Of a DNA stretch of 64,000 bases, positions 33,466 through 45,179 are shown piece by piece (within the stretch, counting starts at the first letter, position 1; the number at the start of each line of letters is the position of its first letter). Made by a program: the position numbers and the translations under genes. The notes beneath the pieces were generated by a model. It made no database searches and had not been told where the DNA came from. It saw only the letters and a list, made by a program, of their open reading frames with translations. The stretch lies in the NCBI RefSeq assembly GCF_033807575.1, contig NC_084711.1, positions 7,006,001-7,070,000 of the forward strand. The letters run 5' to 3'. This stretch comes from Cydia pomonella. Taxonomy: Eukaryota > Arthropoda > Insecta > Lepidoptera > Tortricidae.

Positions 33466-34795
33466 TTTTAGGGTTCCGTAGCCAAATGGCAAAAAACGGA
33501 ACCCTTATAGATTCGTCATGTCCGTCTGTCTGTCCGATTCTGTCACAGCCACTTTTTTCCGAAACTATAAAAGCTATACTGTTCAAACTTGGTAAGTAGA
33601 TGTATTCTATGAACCGCATTATGATGTTCACACAAAAATAGAAAAAAAAACAATAAATTTTGGGGGTTCCCCATACTTAGAACTGAAACTCAAAAAATCT
33701 TTTTTCATCAAACTCATACGTGTGGGGTATCTATGGATAGGTCTTTAAAAATGATATTGAGGTTTCTAATATCATTTTTTTCTAAACTGAAAAGTTTGCG
33801 CGAGAGACACTTCCAAAGTGGTAAAAAGTGTGTCCCCCCCCCGTAACTTCTAAAATAACAGAATGAAAAATCTAAAAAAAATATATGATATACATTGCCA
33901 TGCAAACTTCCACCGAAAATTGGTTCGAACGAGATCTAGTAAGTAGTTTTTTTTTAATACGTCATAAAAATTAAAAAAAAAAAAAATTTTTATCAAACCC
34001 ATACGTGTGGGGTATCTATGGATAGGTCTTCAAAAATGATATTTAGGTTTCTAATATAATTTTTTTCTAAACTGAATAGTTTGCGCGAGAGACACTTCCA
34101 AAGTGAAAAAATGTGTGTCCCCCCCCCTGTAACTTCTAAAATAACAGAATGAAAAATCTAAAAAAAATATATGATATACATTGCCATGCAAACTTCCACC
34201 GAAAATTGGTTCGAACGAGATCTAGTAAGTAGTTTTTTTTTAATACGTCATAAAAAATTTAAAAAAAATTTTTTTTCATCAAACCCATACGTGTGGGGTA
34301 TCTATGGATAGGTCTTCAAAAATGATATTTAGGTTTCTAATATAATTTTTTTCTAAACTGAATAGTTTGCGCGAGAGACACTTCCAAAGTGAAAAAATGT
34401 GTCCCCCCCCCCCTGTAACTTCTAAAATAACAGAATGAAAAATCTAAAAAAAATATATGATATACATTACCATGCAAACTTCCACCGAAAATTGGTTTGA
34501 ACGAGATCTAGTGAATAGTTTTGTTTTAATACGTCAATAAATTAAAAAAAAAAATTTTTCATCAAACCCATACGTGTGGGGTATCTATGGATAGGTCTTC
34601 AAAAATGATATTTAGGTTCCTAACATCATTTTTTTCTAAACTGAATAGTTTGCGCGAGAGACAGTTCCAAAGTGGTAAAATGTGTGTCCAAAGTGGTAAA
34701 ATGTTGAACAAGATCTAGCAAGTAGATTTTTTTTAATACGTCTTAAATGGTACGGAACCCTTCATGCGCGAGTCCGACTCGCACTTGGCCGCTTT
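33466..34795 (-). repeat. CCGGCCAAG/GGGTTCCGTA repeat, type B, internally amplified
   Basis: The ends match the inverse of 12112-12658: AGGGTTCCGTAGCCAAATGG at 33471 and GAGTCCGACTCGCACTTGGC near 34770. A ~285-bp internal unit is present four times. CATACGTGTGGGGTATCTAT begins at 33715, 34000, 34286 and 34569 (steps of 285, 286 and 283). Each unit has AGTTTGCGCGAGAGACA(C/G)TT, the first three a C-run after GTGT and TTCCACCGAAAATTGGTT, and each ends AATACGTC. The last unit is damaged. Confidence 0.87.
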
Positions 34796-34796
34796 T

Positions 34797-35143
34797 TTAC
34801 TTCAACTACGTCCAAAAGAGAGGTATGGGCATAGTGAATGTCATCTCGCTTTGTGTGGTGGAGCACAGCACAGCGGATGTCATTCCAGATCTAGAGCAGA
34901 GCCCAACTGGGGAAGTACCTCCACCTTACAGAAAACCGTAGCCAAATAACACTAGACCCAACTCATAGTCTTGTGTTCCTGCCGGTGAGTAAGGTTGCCA
35001 GAGCTCAAAGAGGATGCGGAGTGTTAGGGTCGGCAACGCGCATGTAACTTCTCTGTGTAACTGTAGCTGCAGGCGTCTATAGGCTACGGAGACTGCTTAC
35101 CATCAGGCGGGCCGTATGCTTGTTTGCCACCGACGTAGTATAA
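34797..35143 (+). repeat. LINE 3'-region repeat, copy 2 of 2
   Basis: Matches 23400-23712 block by block (ACGTCCAAAAGAGAGG, GCACAGCACAGCGGATGTCA, CAACTGGGGAAGTACCTCCA, GCCGGTGAGTAAGGTTGCCA, CATCAGGCGGGCCGTATGCT). It is joined directly to the end of the amplified repeat. The two frames of ~60 codons here are repeat-derived. Confidence 0.75.
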
Positions 35144-35489
35144 AAAGCTACCACTGTATGGTGCCCATAAGGTAATATAAGGCTTGTCCGCTATCATTCT
35201 CAGGATGATGTCCAGCACAGATTTAATAACTTGCCACGGTCGCTCACGCTGATTGGATTGGTGAAATGCAGGCCCAGATTACCGCTTAGGCCTACAAAGC
35301 CTAGAGGCCCAGACAACCTAGCGATGATTTTGAGATGAAGATCCCAAAATTCTTAGTGCTAGCTCTAAATCCGGGCCTAGTGAAATGAAGTGAAAATCGC
35401 CCGAGATGCTCGTCAATCACCCAGACGATCGTCAATCTTGGACAGTACATACAACACCGTTTGAACAAGTTGTTAAATTAGAATCGACC

Positions 35490-35600
35490 TATAAACTGAA
35501 AATAGATATCATACTAAGTGACCAAATCCACCGGTGGCCGAGGCGGGAATCGAACCGGAGGCTTCACCTTACGCGGCTAACGGCCACGGCGGTAGCCATC
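35490..35600 (-). repeat. Second tRNA-like SINE family fragment
   Basis: The minus strand reads GGCCGTTAGCCGCGTAAGGT, then GGTTCGATTCCCGCCTCGGCC (B box) and TTGGTCACTTAGTATGAT with TTTTCAGTTTATA. The same tail appears twice, inverted, at 44882-45001. It is distinct from the SINE at 1700. Confidence 0.72.
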
Positions 35601-36459
35601 CTAAATTCTCGGGTATGCTATCTTTGAAAGGCTAGCCTTTGATTGCCTAGGCGCCTTTGACCACAATTAATAAGGGCGAACAATGTGTGCTTGCACCTCC
35701 TATACGAATTCTATATTGGAATTACGGTATATAGAGAGAGATGGTGCTGTTACCTAGTTAGAGTAGTTAGAATCGACCTCCTCATACTCGTATAATTAAT
35801 TATAAGTCGTATCATTACTATATATCAGACGAAGCTAACTCTACCTGACTTTTAAGTGACAAAGCGCGTAAGTGCTATAATATTGGTCATTTATTATTTT
35901 CTTAGTTATTTGACGTGTATGGTTACACCTCCGAACTTTATCTTTGAAAAGTCTGTGCAGTCCCTTGGCTTTTCGCACGCTTAACCTCGATTGTCAAAAT
36001 TATTGTCGTTTTATTTTGTTCCATTACCATCTAGATATGTTTTGTATGATAAACAACAATAAACATCTCATTATTGTTTTCAGTTCCCATTAACTTACAA
36101 GTAAAACATATTTTAGGTCTAAGACTCACGTTCTATTTTTAATCTTATATGGTTTTAATACATGGTCTAAATATTTATATTTCAAGCAGATACCCATGAA
36201 TACATATAATATCTCTGAAAAAATATACATTGCCAAAATAACAAGTAAGTATTTACGTGTCGTGTTTCAGAATACGAGTAGAGCGAATGGAGGCGCAATC
36301 CGAGATGACTGATAGGTTTCTTTTATTGCCAGACACCCCACTCTATAACCTTCAGCATTTGAAGCAAAGTTGAGGGGTTTCGGAGAAACGCGTATCTAGG
36401 TACTAACTTGTTGAAATACCTATAGATTACGGGCCAGCATATAACGTCAGTCATTGCCT
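35601..36459. other. No gene seen
   Basis: AT-rich sequence with no exon or recognised repeat. Minor simple runs only. Confidence 0.45.
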
Positions 36460-36925
36460 CCCGGCTGATACTTTGTCAGATGATAGTTTAGATGCTATCA
36501 TGAAATAAAAAAATACTCAGTCGGTTGTATCGCGGTGGGAAGACCGTCAGTTGATGACATGAACATGTAAAAAAAAAAAAATCATTCATCGCCTCCCGAT
36601 TGATAGTATGTTAGATGATGGTTTAGATGCTATTATAAATAAAGAAAACCGTCAGCCGGTTGTATCGCGGTGATAAGACCGTCAACATGTAAAAAATACG
36701 TGCCCTACACTTTTGTCCGCAAAGTCGCGTAATGCGTAATCCGTTTATTTGAAACGCCTGATGGAATGCTACTTGCAAAGTTTATAAGCATAAAAGGTAA
36801 AGCGCTTATTTTTTACATGTTCATGCGACCAGCTGACGTTCTTTCCACAGCGATACAACCGGCTGACGATTTTTTAAAGTAACAATAGTATCTAAACTAT
36901 CATCTGACAAAGTATCAAACAAGAG
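36460..36925. mobile_element. Composite foldback element with a tandem left arm
   Basis: The left side carries two direct copies of a ~120-bp unit (CTGATACTTTGTCAGATGATAGTTTAGATGC...CGGTTGTATCGCGGTG at 36470-36537, then again at 36600-36672). The right side has one inverted copy (CACAGCGATACAACCGGCTG and AACTATCATCTGACAAAGTATCA at 36845-36918). ACATGTAAAAAA and its inverse sit at the inner ends. The stacked structure suggests one inverted-repeat element whose left arm duplicated. Confidence 0.7.
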
Positions 36926-37244
36926 TCGATGAAATTTTTTTTTAAATGTTTCGGTGGCTGCCATACCTCAACCCACTAACGGAGCGGCAGCTGACGCCCA
37001 CGAGGATTACCAGCTATACGAGTTATCGCCCGGGAGGCAATTGGTCATGGAAATCTGTTCCTGGCTCGCGGTCTACTACTATCTAAATTCTCGTAAATTA
37101 TCTACATACTTGATTTTCTTGGATAAGGTAACATGAGGATTATCTATCTATTAGGCTTTATTAAGTTAAAATAGCCCAATTATAGAGTTTTGTAATCTCT
37201 AATTTCCTCGTTTAATATTTGAATATTTATAATACAGGGTGTTT

Positions 37245-37330
37245 ATTTAGTCACCTGCAATAATTTACGGGGTGAATATATAGGTGATACGTAGCAACTT
37301 TTACTATGGGACGTGAAGAGGTAACCAACA
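37245..37330 (+). repeat. Partial MITE, TTTAGTCACCTG family
   Basis: GTGTTTATTTAGTCACCTGC and AATAATTTACGGGGTGAATA match the ends of 30305-30492. TATAGGTGATACGTAGCAAC follows. Confidence 0.5.
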
Positions 37331-37484
37331 GATAGAGTTACGATCGCAGTTATAAAATTATTAGGGATAAATAATACATATTTATTTGAAAAAGTTGACA
37401 AATATAATACTCGTATGTAGATGAAGATTTAAGAACTAAGTGCGCTAAGTAACACTCAAAATTATCTCGATCTTGGACTTCCGG

Positions 37485-37690
37485 TTCGAGCGCCATCTTG
37501 ATAGTTACGTCTCGTAATTAATTCCTTTGTTTTTTGCTCATTAATATTGTTTAAAGTGTAATATCCTTAGCTTATTATACAGTTAACTAATGTGATAGTG
37601 TAATTAATCTTGAAACGCTTTTAACCACCATTTTGGATTCAACGGCCGGTAGTCCACATGCTACTTGTAAAGTCCAGCTATCGCCGTACA
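37485..37690 (-). repeat. Interspersed repeat, opposite copy at 44055-44335
   Basis: GCCATCTTGATAGTTACG, TTTTTTGCTCATTAATATTG, TTAATCTTGAAACGCTTTTA, CGGCCGGTAGTCCA and ACTTGTAAAGTCCAGCTATC occur inverted in the same order at 44055-44335. The function and class are unknown. Confidence 0.65.
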
Positions 37691-37914
37691 CTGTCTTGTA
37701 CTAACCGTACAATTTTAGTCGTATCCTAATACCTTGATACTAGCGAAATACTCCCACTGGACTGAAGCCATAATTTAAAAAAAAAGTGTTTATTCACGAA
37801 AACTAACAGTACCTACAATAAAAGGTAGGCAAGACACCGTTATTAAATAACAGATAAAAGCTTCCTTAACTTTATTACGGTGCCTTTAACACGACGGCGA
37901 TATTTTACGTGGCA

Positions 37915-38090
37915 ATAAGACTCCCTGAGACCAATCGAACGTACACTTTGACATCAAAATAATATCTAAATTATGTAATTCGATAGCAGTCCTTCATTCG
38001 TACATTTCGCTCGCACTTGTTTATAGATGTTTAGGTGCAAGCGAGACTCACGGGCGAATGAGAACAAAATTGTGATGTCCAAATGTAAGT
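37915..38090. repeat. MITE relative with inverted ends
   Basis: CTCCCTGAGACCAATCGAAC and TTGAATTGATCTCCCT are roughly inverse. Inside, TACATTTCGCTCGCACTTG and AGGTGCAAGCGAGACTCACG match the cores of 11515 and 22014. Confidence 0.5.
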
Positions 38091-39994
38091 TTGAATTGAT
38101 CTCCCTAATATGGCGCTCACCGTTCGTAACTTTATTTAGCGTGTAGTGGGGAATACGTAATCATGTGGCCTAAATGTAGCCACATTTTCGGCTGCGATGC
38201 CTGCGGTGGCACGCAAATTGAAAAACCAATGAACTCTTCAGCGATTCACTTATTGCTTTTTTGGGCCAGAGTTTTGACATCTGTTTTTATCGTGGGTTTT
38301 GCATCAATGCAAAAAGATTTTCTTCATCATATATATTGTTTTTTTAGTATAAAGTACTACTAATTATGTCATATCTTTTTGTATGCAAGAAACAAATGAG
38401 CGTTCCATACTATTTCCTATGGTCAGTCATAGTTAGTAAAATAAACAAACTAGACCAAACGACAATCGATGACGAGAATATTAAATTTAAGCCTTGGAAT
38501 GGAAGCCTAGGGCTAAAAAAGTTGTTTACCAATGTTTTTCCTTGATTTTGAAGCCGATTTTCAGTCTTATGCTATTTCATGGCTTGGCTTAAAAATTGAA
38601 CGGTGTCAAACCTAAAGTTCTCACAAAAATCTAACAAGTAGGTACCTAAAGTTACATTTTGGTACATTGCTTCAACTGTGTACGAGTATATCTGGCGACA
38701 GATTTGATGCGTGAAATTTGGCGATAAAGTGGTTTTCTTCTAATGAGGATATGATTACGAGTTTATCATTACGTATTATACTGTCTGGGTTTTTAATCAT
38801 ATCAGGAGATGATTGACATATAGGAAAATTATTAGGATATATAGCATTAGTAGTAGTAGTAAATAGCTAGTATAGTTATAGCTGTTGTTCTATTTTTTGT
38901 TAAAAATCGCCAGACGCCTGAAAATGAGTGAATTCAAACAATACCTATTTTTTATTTGTAATTTATACCTAAGCTAAGCTAAGTGTGAGCTTTTCTGCTG
39001 CGGACCAACTTCTTCTTCCACTTTGTCTTCCTTCACGTCCCTACTTCCTGGTCTTAAAGAACTTTCACTTGGAACTTTTACCCTTTTGGGTTCTCCAATA
39101 TTTCCAGAGGCCATTCCAAGCGCTATCGAGGCTAGAAGACAACTTCTTTTGCTCGCCCAGGAACGCTTAAGGCGCTCTTATAGACAGATTTTAGGTTTTT
39201 GAGGGGGTGAAGCAGACGAAGTGGTAAAGCAGGCAGGCGGGCGCCCCGCGCGCCGCGCTCGCAGCAAGCCTACGTCCTTATTCTGACGCCATCCGTATTC
39301 TGGTTTGTTAGTTCTGGGATCTTTTCCGGAAATTTATATTGATTATGATTTAAACTTAATGAAATTAAAAATTTGATAATTATATATAATAAATTGAGAA
39401 CCTAGTAAAATGATACCAAATCGTTTTGTGTCGACATAATATTACTTACTAATTCAGACAAAAGTTACAACTGTCTGCTTTAAATCATATATAGATACCT
39501 ATTCAAAACTTAGTTGACCTTAAAAATGCAATAGAAGTCAATTTCGGGCAAGTAGTGAAAAAAGGAAGAATACTAGCAAAGCTAAGTAATTTGTGGAAGT
39601 GAACGTAAAAAGGTAGCATGTTTTTGCTGGTATTGAGATAACTGAAAACATAAGCATAAGGTATGCACAAGCATATGTAGCTCCAAAAAGTAGATAAATT
39701 ATGCTATCTTCTCAAAAAAGAACCATGACTCTAACTGTAACGACTATTTCTATATTATTTTTTGAATTGACGACAATGAAGACGATTATAAATTTTAAAT
39801 GCAAATTATTTATTATTTAAAGTTTATAATGGCAAAAATGCACTTATACTACTACTACTACTTCGAAGTTATATAGTAATAAGTATAATTGACTGACTTT
39901 AATTAATGTTGTCTGTCTACTCTGTCTGTAATCAAATATTACAAGTATATTTGACCCATTGAGGTTTCAGATGAAGTTGAAAATCTGCATACAT
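38091..39994. other. No gene recognised; one GC-rich patch
   Basis: The 39225-39275 patch (GGCGGGCGCCCCGCGCGCCG) is unusually GC-rich for this window and sits next to a frame-poor stretch at 38985-39180 that resembles decayed coding sequence. I cannot assign either. A CTACTACTACTACTTC run lies near 39848. Confidence 0.4.
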
Positions 39995-39999
39995 ATGTA

Positions 40000-40150
40000 A
40001 GTAGGGTAACAATGAAATATTATGGTACCATCGAGCTGATCTGATGCATGAGAGAGGAGGTGGCCATAGGAACTCTGTGTCAAAATATCGCAACCAAATT
40101 GCGTTTGAGGTTGTTAGAATTGTCTCAATGAGTATTATTTTCCTTTGGGA
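40000..40150 (+). repeat. Interspersed repeat, copy 2 of 2
   Basis: ATATTATGGTACCATCGAGC, GAGGTGGCCATAGGAACTCT and AGAATTGTCTCAATGAGTAT match 10115-10260. Open frames over it run on both strands, as expected by chance. Confidence 0.65.
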
Positions 40151-42993
40151 AGAAGTATTTACAATTAACATACAAAACTTTCCGATGAACAAAATTATTT
40201 TATCATCAACTATGTTATTTATCCCTTCAAGTGGTGGCCCACCACTCACGGGTTGATGCGATAGCCAGAAAGCTGTCGGCCAACAGAGGGTGGTTAGTGA
40301 GGTGTTGCCATATTTAGTGGCAAAATTAAAGGCTTTGAAGTATATTTACGCTCTTCTAGCGCCCAAAAGTAGCTAGCAAGTTAGACAAGGAAAACATACA
40401 TACACACGCTTGTTAACGCTTGGTTGAATGAACGGTCCTTGTTCATCCGGGATCGAACGCCTAGATCGAGTTCTGTCTTGATTTTTAAAGAGGTTATTTT
40501 GTAAATACACGGTACCCTCGAGGAAACGGAAAGATTTTAACAGTATATTCCGGATCGTATTGAGAGGCAAAAATGTCATATAAACTTTTTTAATTCGCCT
40601 AGTTTCAGAGTTAATACCAATTAAAAAAAATATTTTTCGTTGTATTTTAGTGCATAACGCTTTTTGATGGCTATGTCGCCAGTCGCCACTTTGGGACCTA
40701 GTCTAGACTACCTTCTTGACAGATATCAAAGTCACAAGGTACCATTTGAATAGACTAATTTTTACGAAAAAAAATGTACCAATTTATATTAATCCATAAA
40801 TTTTCCAAGAACATGAACTTAATATGTTTAAAAACATACAAAAAGTAAAAAACACATTTTTTTTTTTGCGGAATTGACTTAAACTTGTACATGAAATTCT
40901 TCTTATGACCTCAGGAATACGTGGCTAAAAAAAAACCGTTTCCTCACGGGCACTTTTTATGACTTAACCTTTGAATTTTAAGCCCTACGTAGAAAATTAA
41001 TTAACAATTACCTCCAATCATAACTTTGTTTTGTGGTGGTAGTCATTTTTAATAAGGAAACTGGAAAACTGTCACTGTTGCTAGGTTTCATTAGTTAGGT
41101 GCATGTGGCGAAATGCATAAACATTACAATAATTTAACAACAACAAAGACAACTTCAACAGAAGGACATGATGTCACGATCCTCAGCATTGAGGGACCAA
41201 GAAGAAGAAGACAATAATTTAATTGTTCTATTCGAATAGCGTATTTAGTGCTTATTCTAACGATATATGCTTCAATATATATTTTTATACATAGATAAGC
41301 TTAAATAGTTGAATTTGTAATATTCTCTAAATCCGCGCTGAACACCCGACGGGTCCCCGCCACTTGACTACTTTTTACGTTTTGGCTTCTTCCACTTGAA
41401 GGGATATACTATAGGCCTTGACTAGTGATTCATTTCAAAATAGACTATTTTAATATATACATATTACACATAAGCACCCTAATGCAAAAATGAAGAAAAT
41501 ATATTTTGCGAAACTTTCAATCGATTTTTCCACTTATATTTTGTATTGGCAGGAAAAATAGTAAAAGCATATTACAAAGACATAACAAGGTCCAAGGTTT
41601 TAAAGAAGAAGGTAAAATTGGCTGAGACCTGAAATTGACGGCAGAGTGTCATCGAAATTTATACTTGAAAAAAGAAATAAAATGTCACTAGTTTTCATTT
41701 CATACAAAACAGAAATAGCATGGTATAAAAGTATTATACCAAACTTTTACAAAGGACTTTATGTTTAACATTATCAAAAATGGAATTTAGTGACATTCTT
41801 TAATTTACAGAATAATTAACCAGTGAAATAAAAATATTGGCGAGAGGTACAAATATATACGAACTTCCGAACCGAGTACTAGCAAAATTTTGAATGGAAT
41901 TTGAAGGGTAAATATCACTCCTGCTCACCTTACAAAATAAAATAGTTGATAAATGTTGTAAATAAAGTTTTAAGTGTATACCATATGAAAGTTAATAAAC
42001 CAGAAATACCAAACAAATTCAACACTTATAACATAAACTATTACAGCCATTTGAGCACTTCCACAAAAACGTGAAATGGTACCTTTCACTAAGCACTATT
42101 TAAATCCCACATATTTAAATCCAGTATATCTCCTGCATCCTGTATGTGTTAAAAATGAAGCTGTTCCAATATATTGACTTATATAAATTAAACAAGCGGA
42201 TTAATTTTATTTGTTTACGTTTAAAAATAGGTATTCAATTTGATTATTACTGTAATAGCCATTTAAAATATTATTTTATCTAAATTGATAATTAAAAGTA
42301 GGTACCCCTCACGGAATAAGTACTACTGAATTTTATACTTAGCAGTGTTTTTTAAAATGTACATGTATTTTACCTTCCTCGTATTAAAAATGAAAAGTAG
42401 AGTGTTTAACTCGGGTGCAAGGCACCATTTCATAATTTGGTTAATCGTGGCTGTATGCCGGACAGGTGCGTGTGTAAAACTAGTCAAAAAAGATAATATG
42501 ACGGATGGATGTCTGAAATGTCACCGTATTTAAGAATCAATTAGCTTAAAAATTTGTTTTTTCTTCGTAAGAGTGATGAAAACATTGTGTGTATAACATA
42601 TTTGTGTATTTATAGTGTGATTATCCATTTTATGTAACGTCCGCTAAACTAGCACAGGTCCGACGCTGACAGTGGTCACGGGCGTACTGGCGTACTGACG
42701 GTATTGCCGCGCAGGGTAACGTTTAGTAGACAAAATGTTGAATTCATAATTATGAATGAAAAATTTAACGCATCGATAAACTGACAAGCAAAATGTTAGA
42801 GTTACTTAAAAGCTATTGAATGAAGTAAATTTCATATTGATAATCATCATAGTACTTCTAAAATATCGAAATAAATACAGTTTTAAGCATATTTTCAAAG
42901 CAAAAATCTATCGAGAAAAAGATGAGCCATCGTGTTTCTGACAAGCATACGGCTAGTTCAAAGACTGAAGTTATACATACTAGAAAATAATAG
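40151..42993. other. No gene seen apart from a LINE scrap
   Basis: Long AT-rich stretch. GATCGAACGCCTAGATCGAG near 40450 is not in a recognisable element. No exon-like block. Confidence 0.45.
41158..41213 (+). repeat. LINE terminal scrap
   Basis: CTTCAACAGAAGGACATGATGTCACGATCCTCAGC is the same text as the final ~50 bp of the LINE remnant at 337-615 (inverted). Both end in GAAGAAGAAGA. Confidence 0.72.
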
Positions 42994-43185
42994 ATGAAAT
43001 CCTTGTACAAGCCTGTAAATATCGATTTAAATATAGCGCATTTTACTATACACCGCGCCTTAAAAGAAATTAATGCGCATGTCGCCCTGGTATTACTGAA
43101 TGTGTTTCGCGGTCCCGAAGATAATGTATCTTTTGAGAACGACCCCGACGTGGTTGAGCCCGGACGGGGTGTCCTCATTCGATGA
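42994..43185 (+). other. Orphan open frame, 63 codons
   Basis: I do not recognise this. It reads HRALKEINAHVALVLLNVF, then RGPEDNVSFENDPDVVEPGR and stops. Amino-acid composition and codon choice look more coding-like than other frames nearby, and the local GC is higher. No splice acceptor or donor of good quality encloses it. It could be a degraded exon of a transposon or host gene. A 114-codon frame on the opposite strand (43202-42858) has no better support. Confidence 0.25.
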
Positions 43186-43233
43186 CGCTTTGAGAGACAC
43201 AATGGAGGCTTTACTCAACGTGTCCCTTTCTTT

Positions 43234-43254
43234 CTAGTGACCAGTGGTCACTAG
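43234..43254. repeat. Perfect short palindrome
   Basis: CTAGTGACCA, G, TGGTCACTAG: ten-base arms with one central base. Isolated, with no element boundaries recognised. Confidence 0.7.
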
Positions 43255-43899
43255 AAAAAAAAATTTATACCTATATACGAGTAAGCACCACATATTTCCT
43301 TAAAATTATTTTTTAATTTGCATTTTAGGTTTTGGAATTTATTTATTATTTCCAAGCATAATCACGAACTCTTTCAATCATAATACGAAAAACAAAGTGA
43401 CCCACAAATTTCATATATGTTTTTTGTTCGTTTTGTTAGGGTCATTATAGAAGTTTGTATTCAAAACATATTTAACTAAATGGGACCAAAAACATTTAGG
43501 ACATTTTCTCACTAAAAATGGAAAAAGTTCGTGCTTCTGACTAGAAATAAATACTTTAAAAATTCCCAATTCTAACGCAATAGTTGGACGTATGACTTCA
43601 GATAAAAATGCCGACTTAGCAAAAAAATGGGTCACTATATTCATGGATATAACATAATGTACTTTATACAACGCCCTGATATATTTTATATACATATAAG
43701 AGGAGCGATAACGGTTGTTTATCGCGTTTTATATCCGTCCTCGAAGTACCTAAATAAATAAAGAGGGACTTTTGGCACCAAACATGTTTCATTAACTTAT
43801 TGGGTATTACGGAGAATGATTTATTTCAAGAAGTGCTGGTAGCAGTTTAAAAAATATGGCATCCATTCAGTGGGACAATTTCACCAGGGTCAATGGGCC

Positions 43900-44010
43900 T
43901 ATTGCATAATAGAATACATGATAATATAAGTACTATTCTATTAGTGATTTTACATACCACATCACTAATAGGTAGAATTAGCTTGTATTTTATTATGCAA
44001 TAGGCCCAAG
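43900..44010. repeat. MITE with GGGCCTATTGCATAATA ends
   Basis: GGGCCTATTGCATAATAGAA at the left is inverted at the right as TTTATTATGCAATAGGCCC. An inner pair TATTAGTGATTTTA / CATCACTAATAG extends the fold. About 110 bp. The end sequence suggests the PIF/Harbinger group, but a 3-bp duplication is not clear. Confidence 0.75.
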
Positions 44011-44054
44011 GTTGGACGATCAAATGTATATAACAATTTTGCTAATATCAAATG

Positions 44055-44335
44055 AGCTCGTAGAGCATGACGTTGTCCGGTGGTTGCTCTTAGTAAAGTG
44101 ATAGCTGGACTTTACAAATAGCCACGATGGACTACCGGGTGTTGCCTAAGTAATGGTAAAACGCGTTTCAAGATTAATTCTTCATTAGCTGCACACTTGC
44201 ACATTAGTGTCATTAGTGAAGTGGTGATTATGCATTACTGCTTAATCCGCTATCAATATTACATTTTAAATAATATTAATGAGCAAAAATAAATATTCTT
44301 GTAACGCCTACGCCATTTTGAAGTTCAATCGGAAA
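44055..44335 (+). repeat. Interspersed repeat, opposite copy at 37485-37690
   Basis: GTGATAGCTGGACTTTACAA, ATGGACTACCGGGTGTTGCC, AAACGCGTTTCAAGATTAAT and TAATATTAATGAGCAAAAAT are the inverse of the 37.5-kb series. Confidence 0.65.
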
Positions 44336-44881
44336 TCAGTGGGTTGATGGTTAAATGAAAACTCCGCTTGACGTCAGGTTTACGTATGTCAGAACACAGG
44401 ACATATGACGTAATATGAGCCTTATAAACTGACACCAGATATTTTTCGGAATTATTAAATGCCAGATTTTAGAACCGCTATCTATATGCTTAGGGAACTA
44501 CACTTAACACGGACATTAAGGTATTATCAATTAACACAGGTTGTTACGGAAACCAGTTAAGCTACTACAAGTTCAATATTATGTTAATCTGGTTTTTGCA
44601 ATGTTAATTTGCTTCACAGATTTATTAGATATCTACCGTATGATAAGAAAGTAATGTCATCGAATTAATTTAAGTGAGATTTGAGCGCGGCGCGCCAACG
44701 CCAACAAACTATTTACTCCACTTTGGCGCATTTATTGAAATGTGTAACTGTGTAATTGTGTAACATGAATAAATGAATTAACAATAATAATTTGATGGTA
44801 TAGATAGATCATATTTAGGTGCCTAAGGGCAGTGCGTTATAAGATGGAATGCAAAACTATACATTAACAACTGAGATAAAC

Positions 44882-45001
44882 TTATAAACTGAAAATAAAT
44901 GTCATATACTAGGAAAAAGTGACCAAGGACACCACTGGCCACTGGCACTGGAGGCCTTGGTCACTTTTTCTTAGTATATGACATTTATTTTCAGTTTATA
45001 A
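44882..45001. repeat. Long near-perfect inverted repeat (47-bp arms)
   Basis: Arms 44882-44928 and 44955-45001 pair over 47 bp with one mismatch (TATACTAGG versus TATACTAAG). The loop is 26 nt with short CCACTGGCCACTGG repeats. The arm text AACTGAAAATAAATGTCATA and AAAAGTGACCAAGG is the tail of the second SINE family (see 35490-35600), so two SINE tails are joined head to head. Confidence 0.88.
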
Positions 45002-45179
45002 TTTATATAGTAGTGTTTCTACTCCAAATATAAACAAATTAAAATTATTTTCTGAAAATAATTTAATTTGTTCTAATACTTCTAATAGTGAGATAAACTT
45101 GTTGAAAAACGTCTACGGTGGTATATGGACATATTCAGAAACGACCTCATGAACATATGGTCAATGTAGCCTTAGCGAT

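Noticed and set aside
42858..43202. 114-codon minus-strand open frame
   Set aside because: The lower half is a run of Phe/Ile/Ser typical of AT-rich chance frames, and the other strand is more coding-like.
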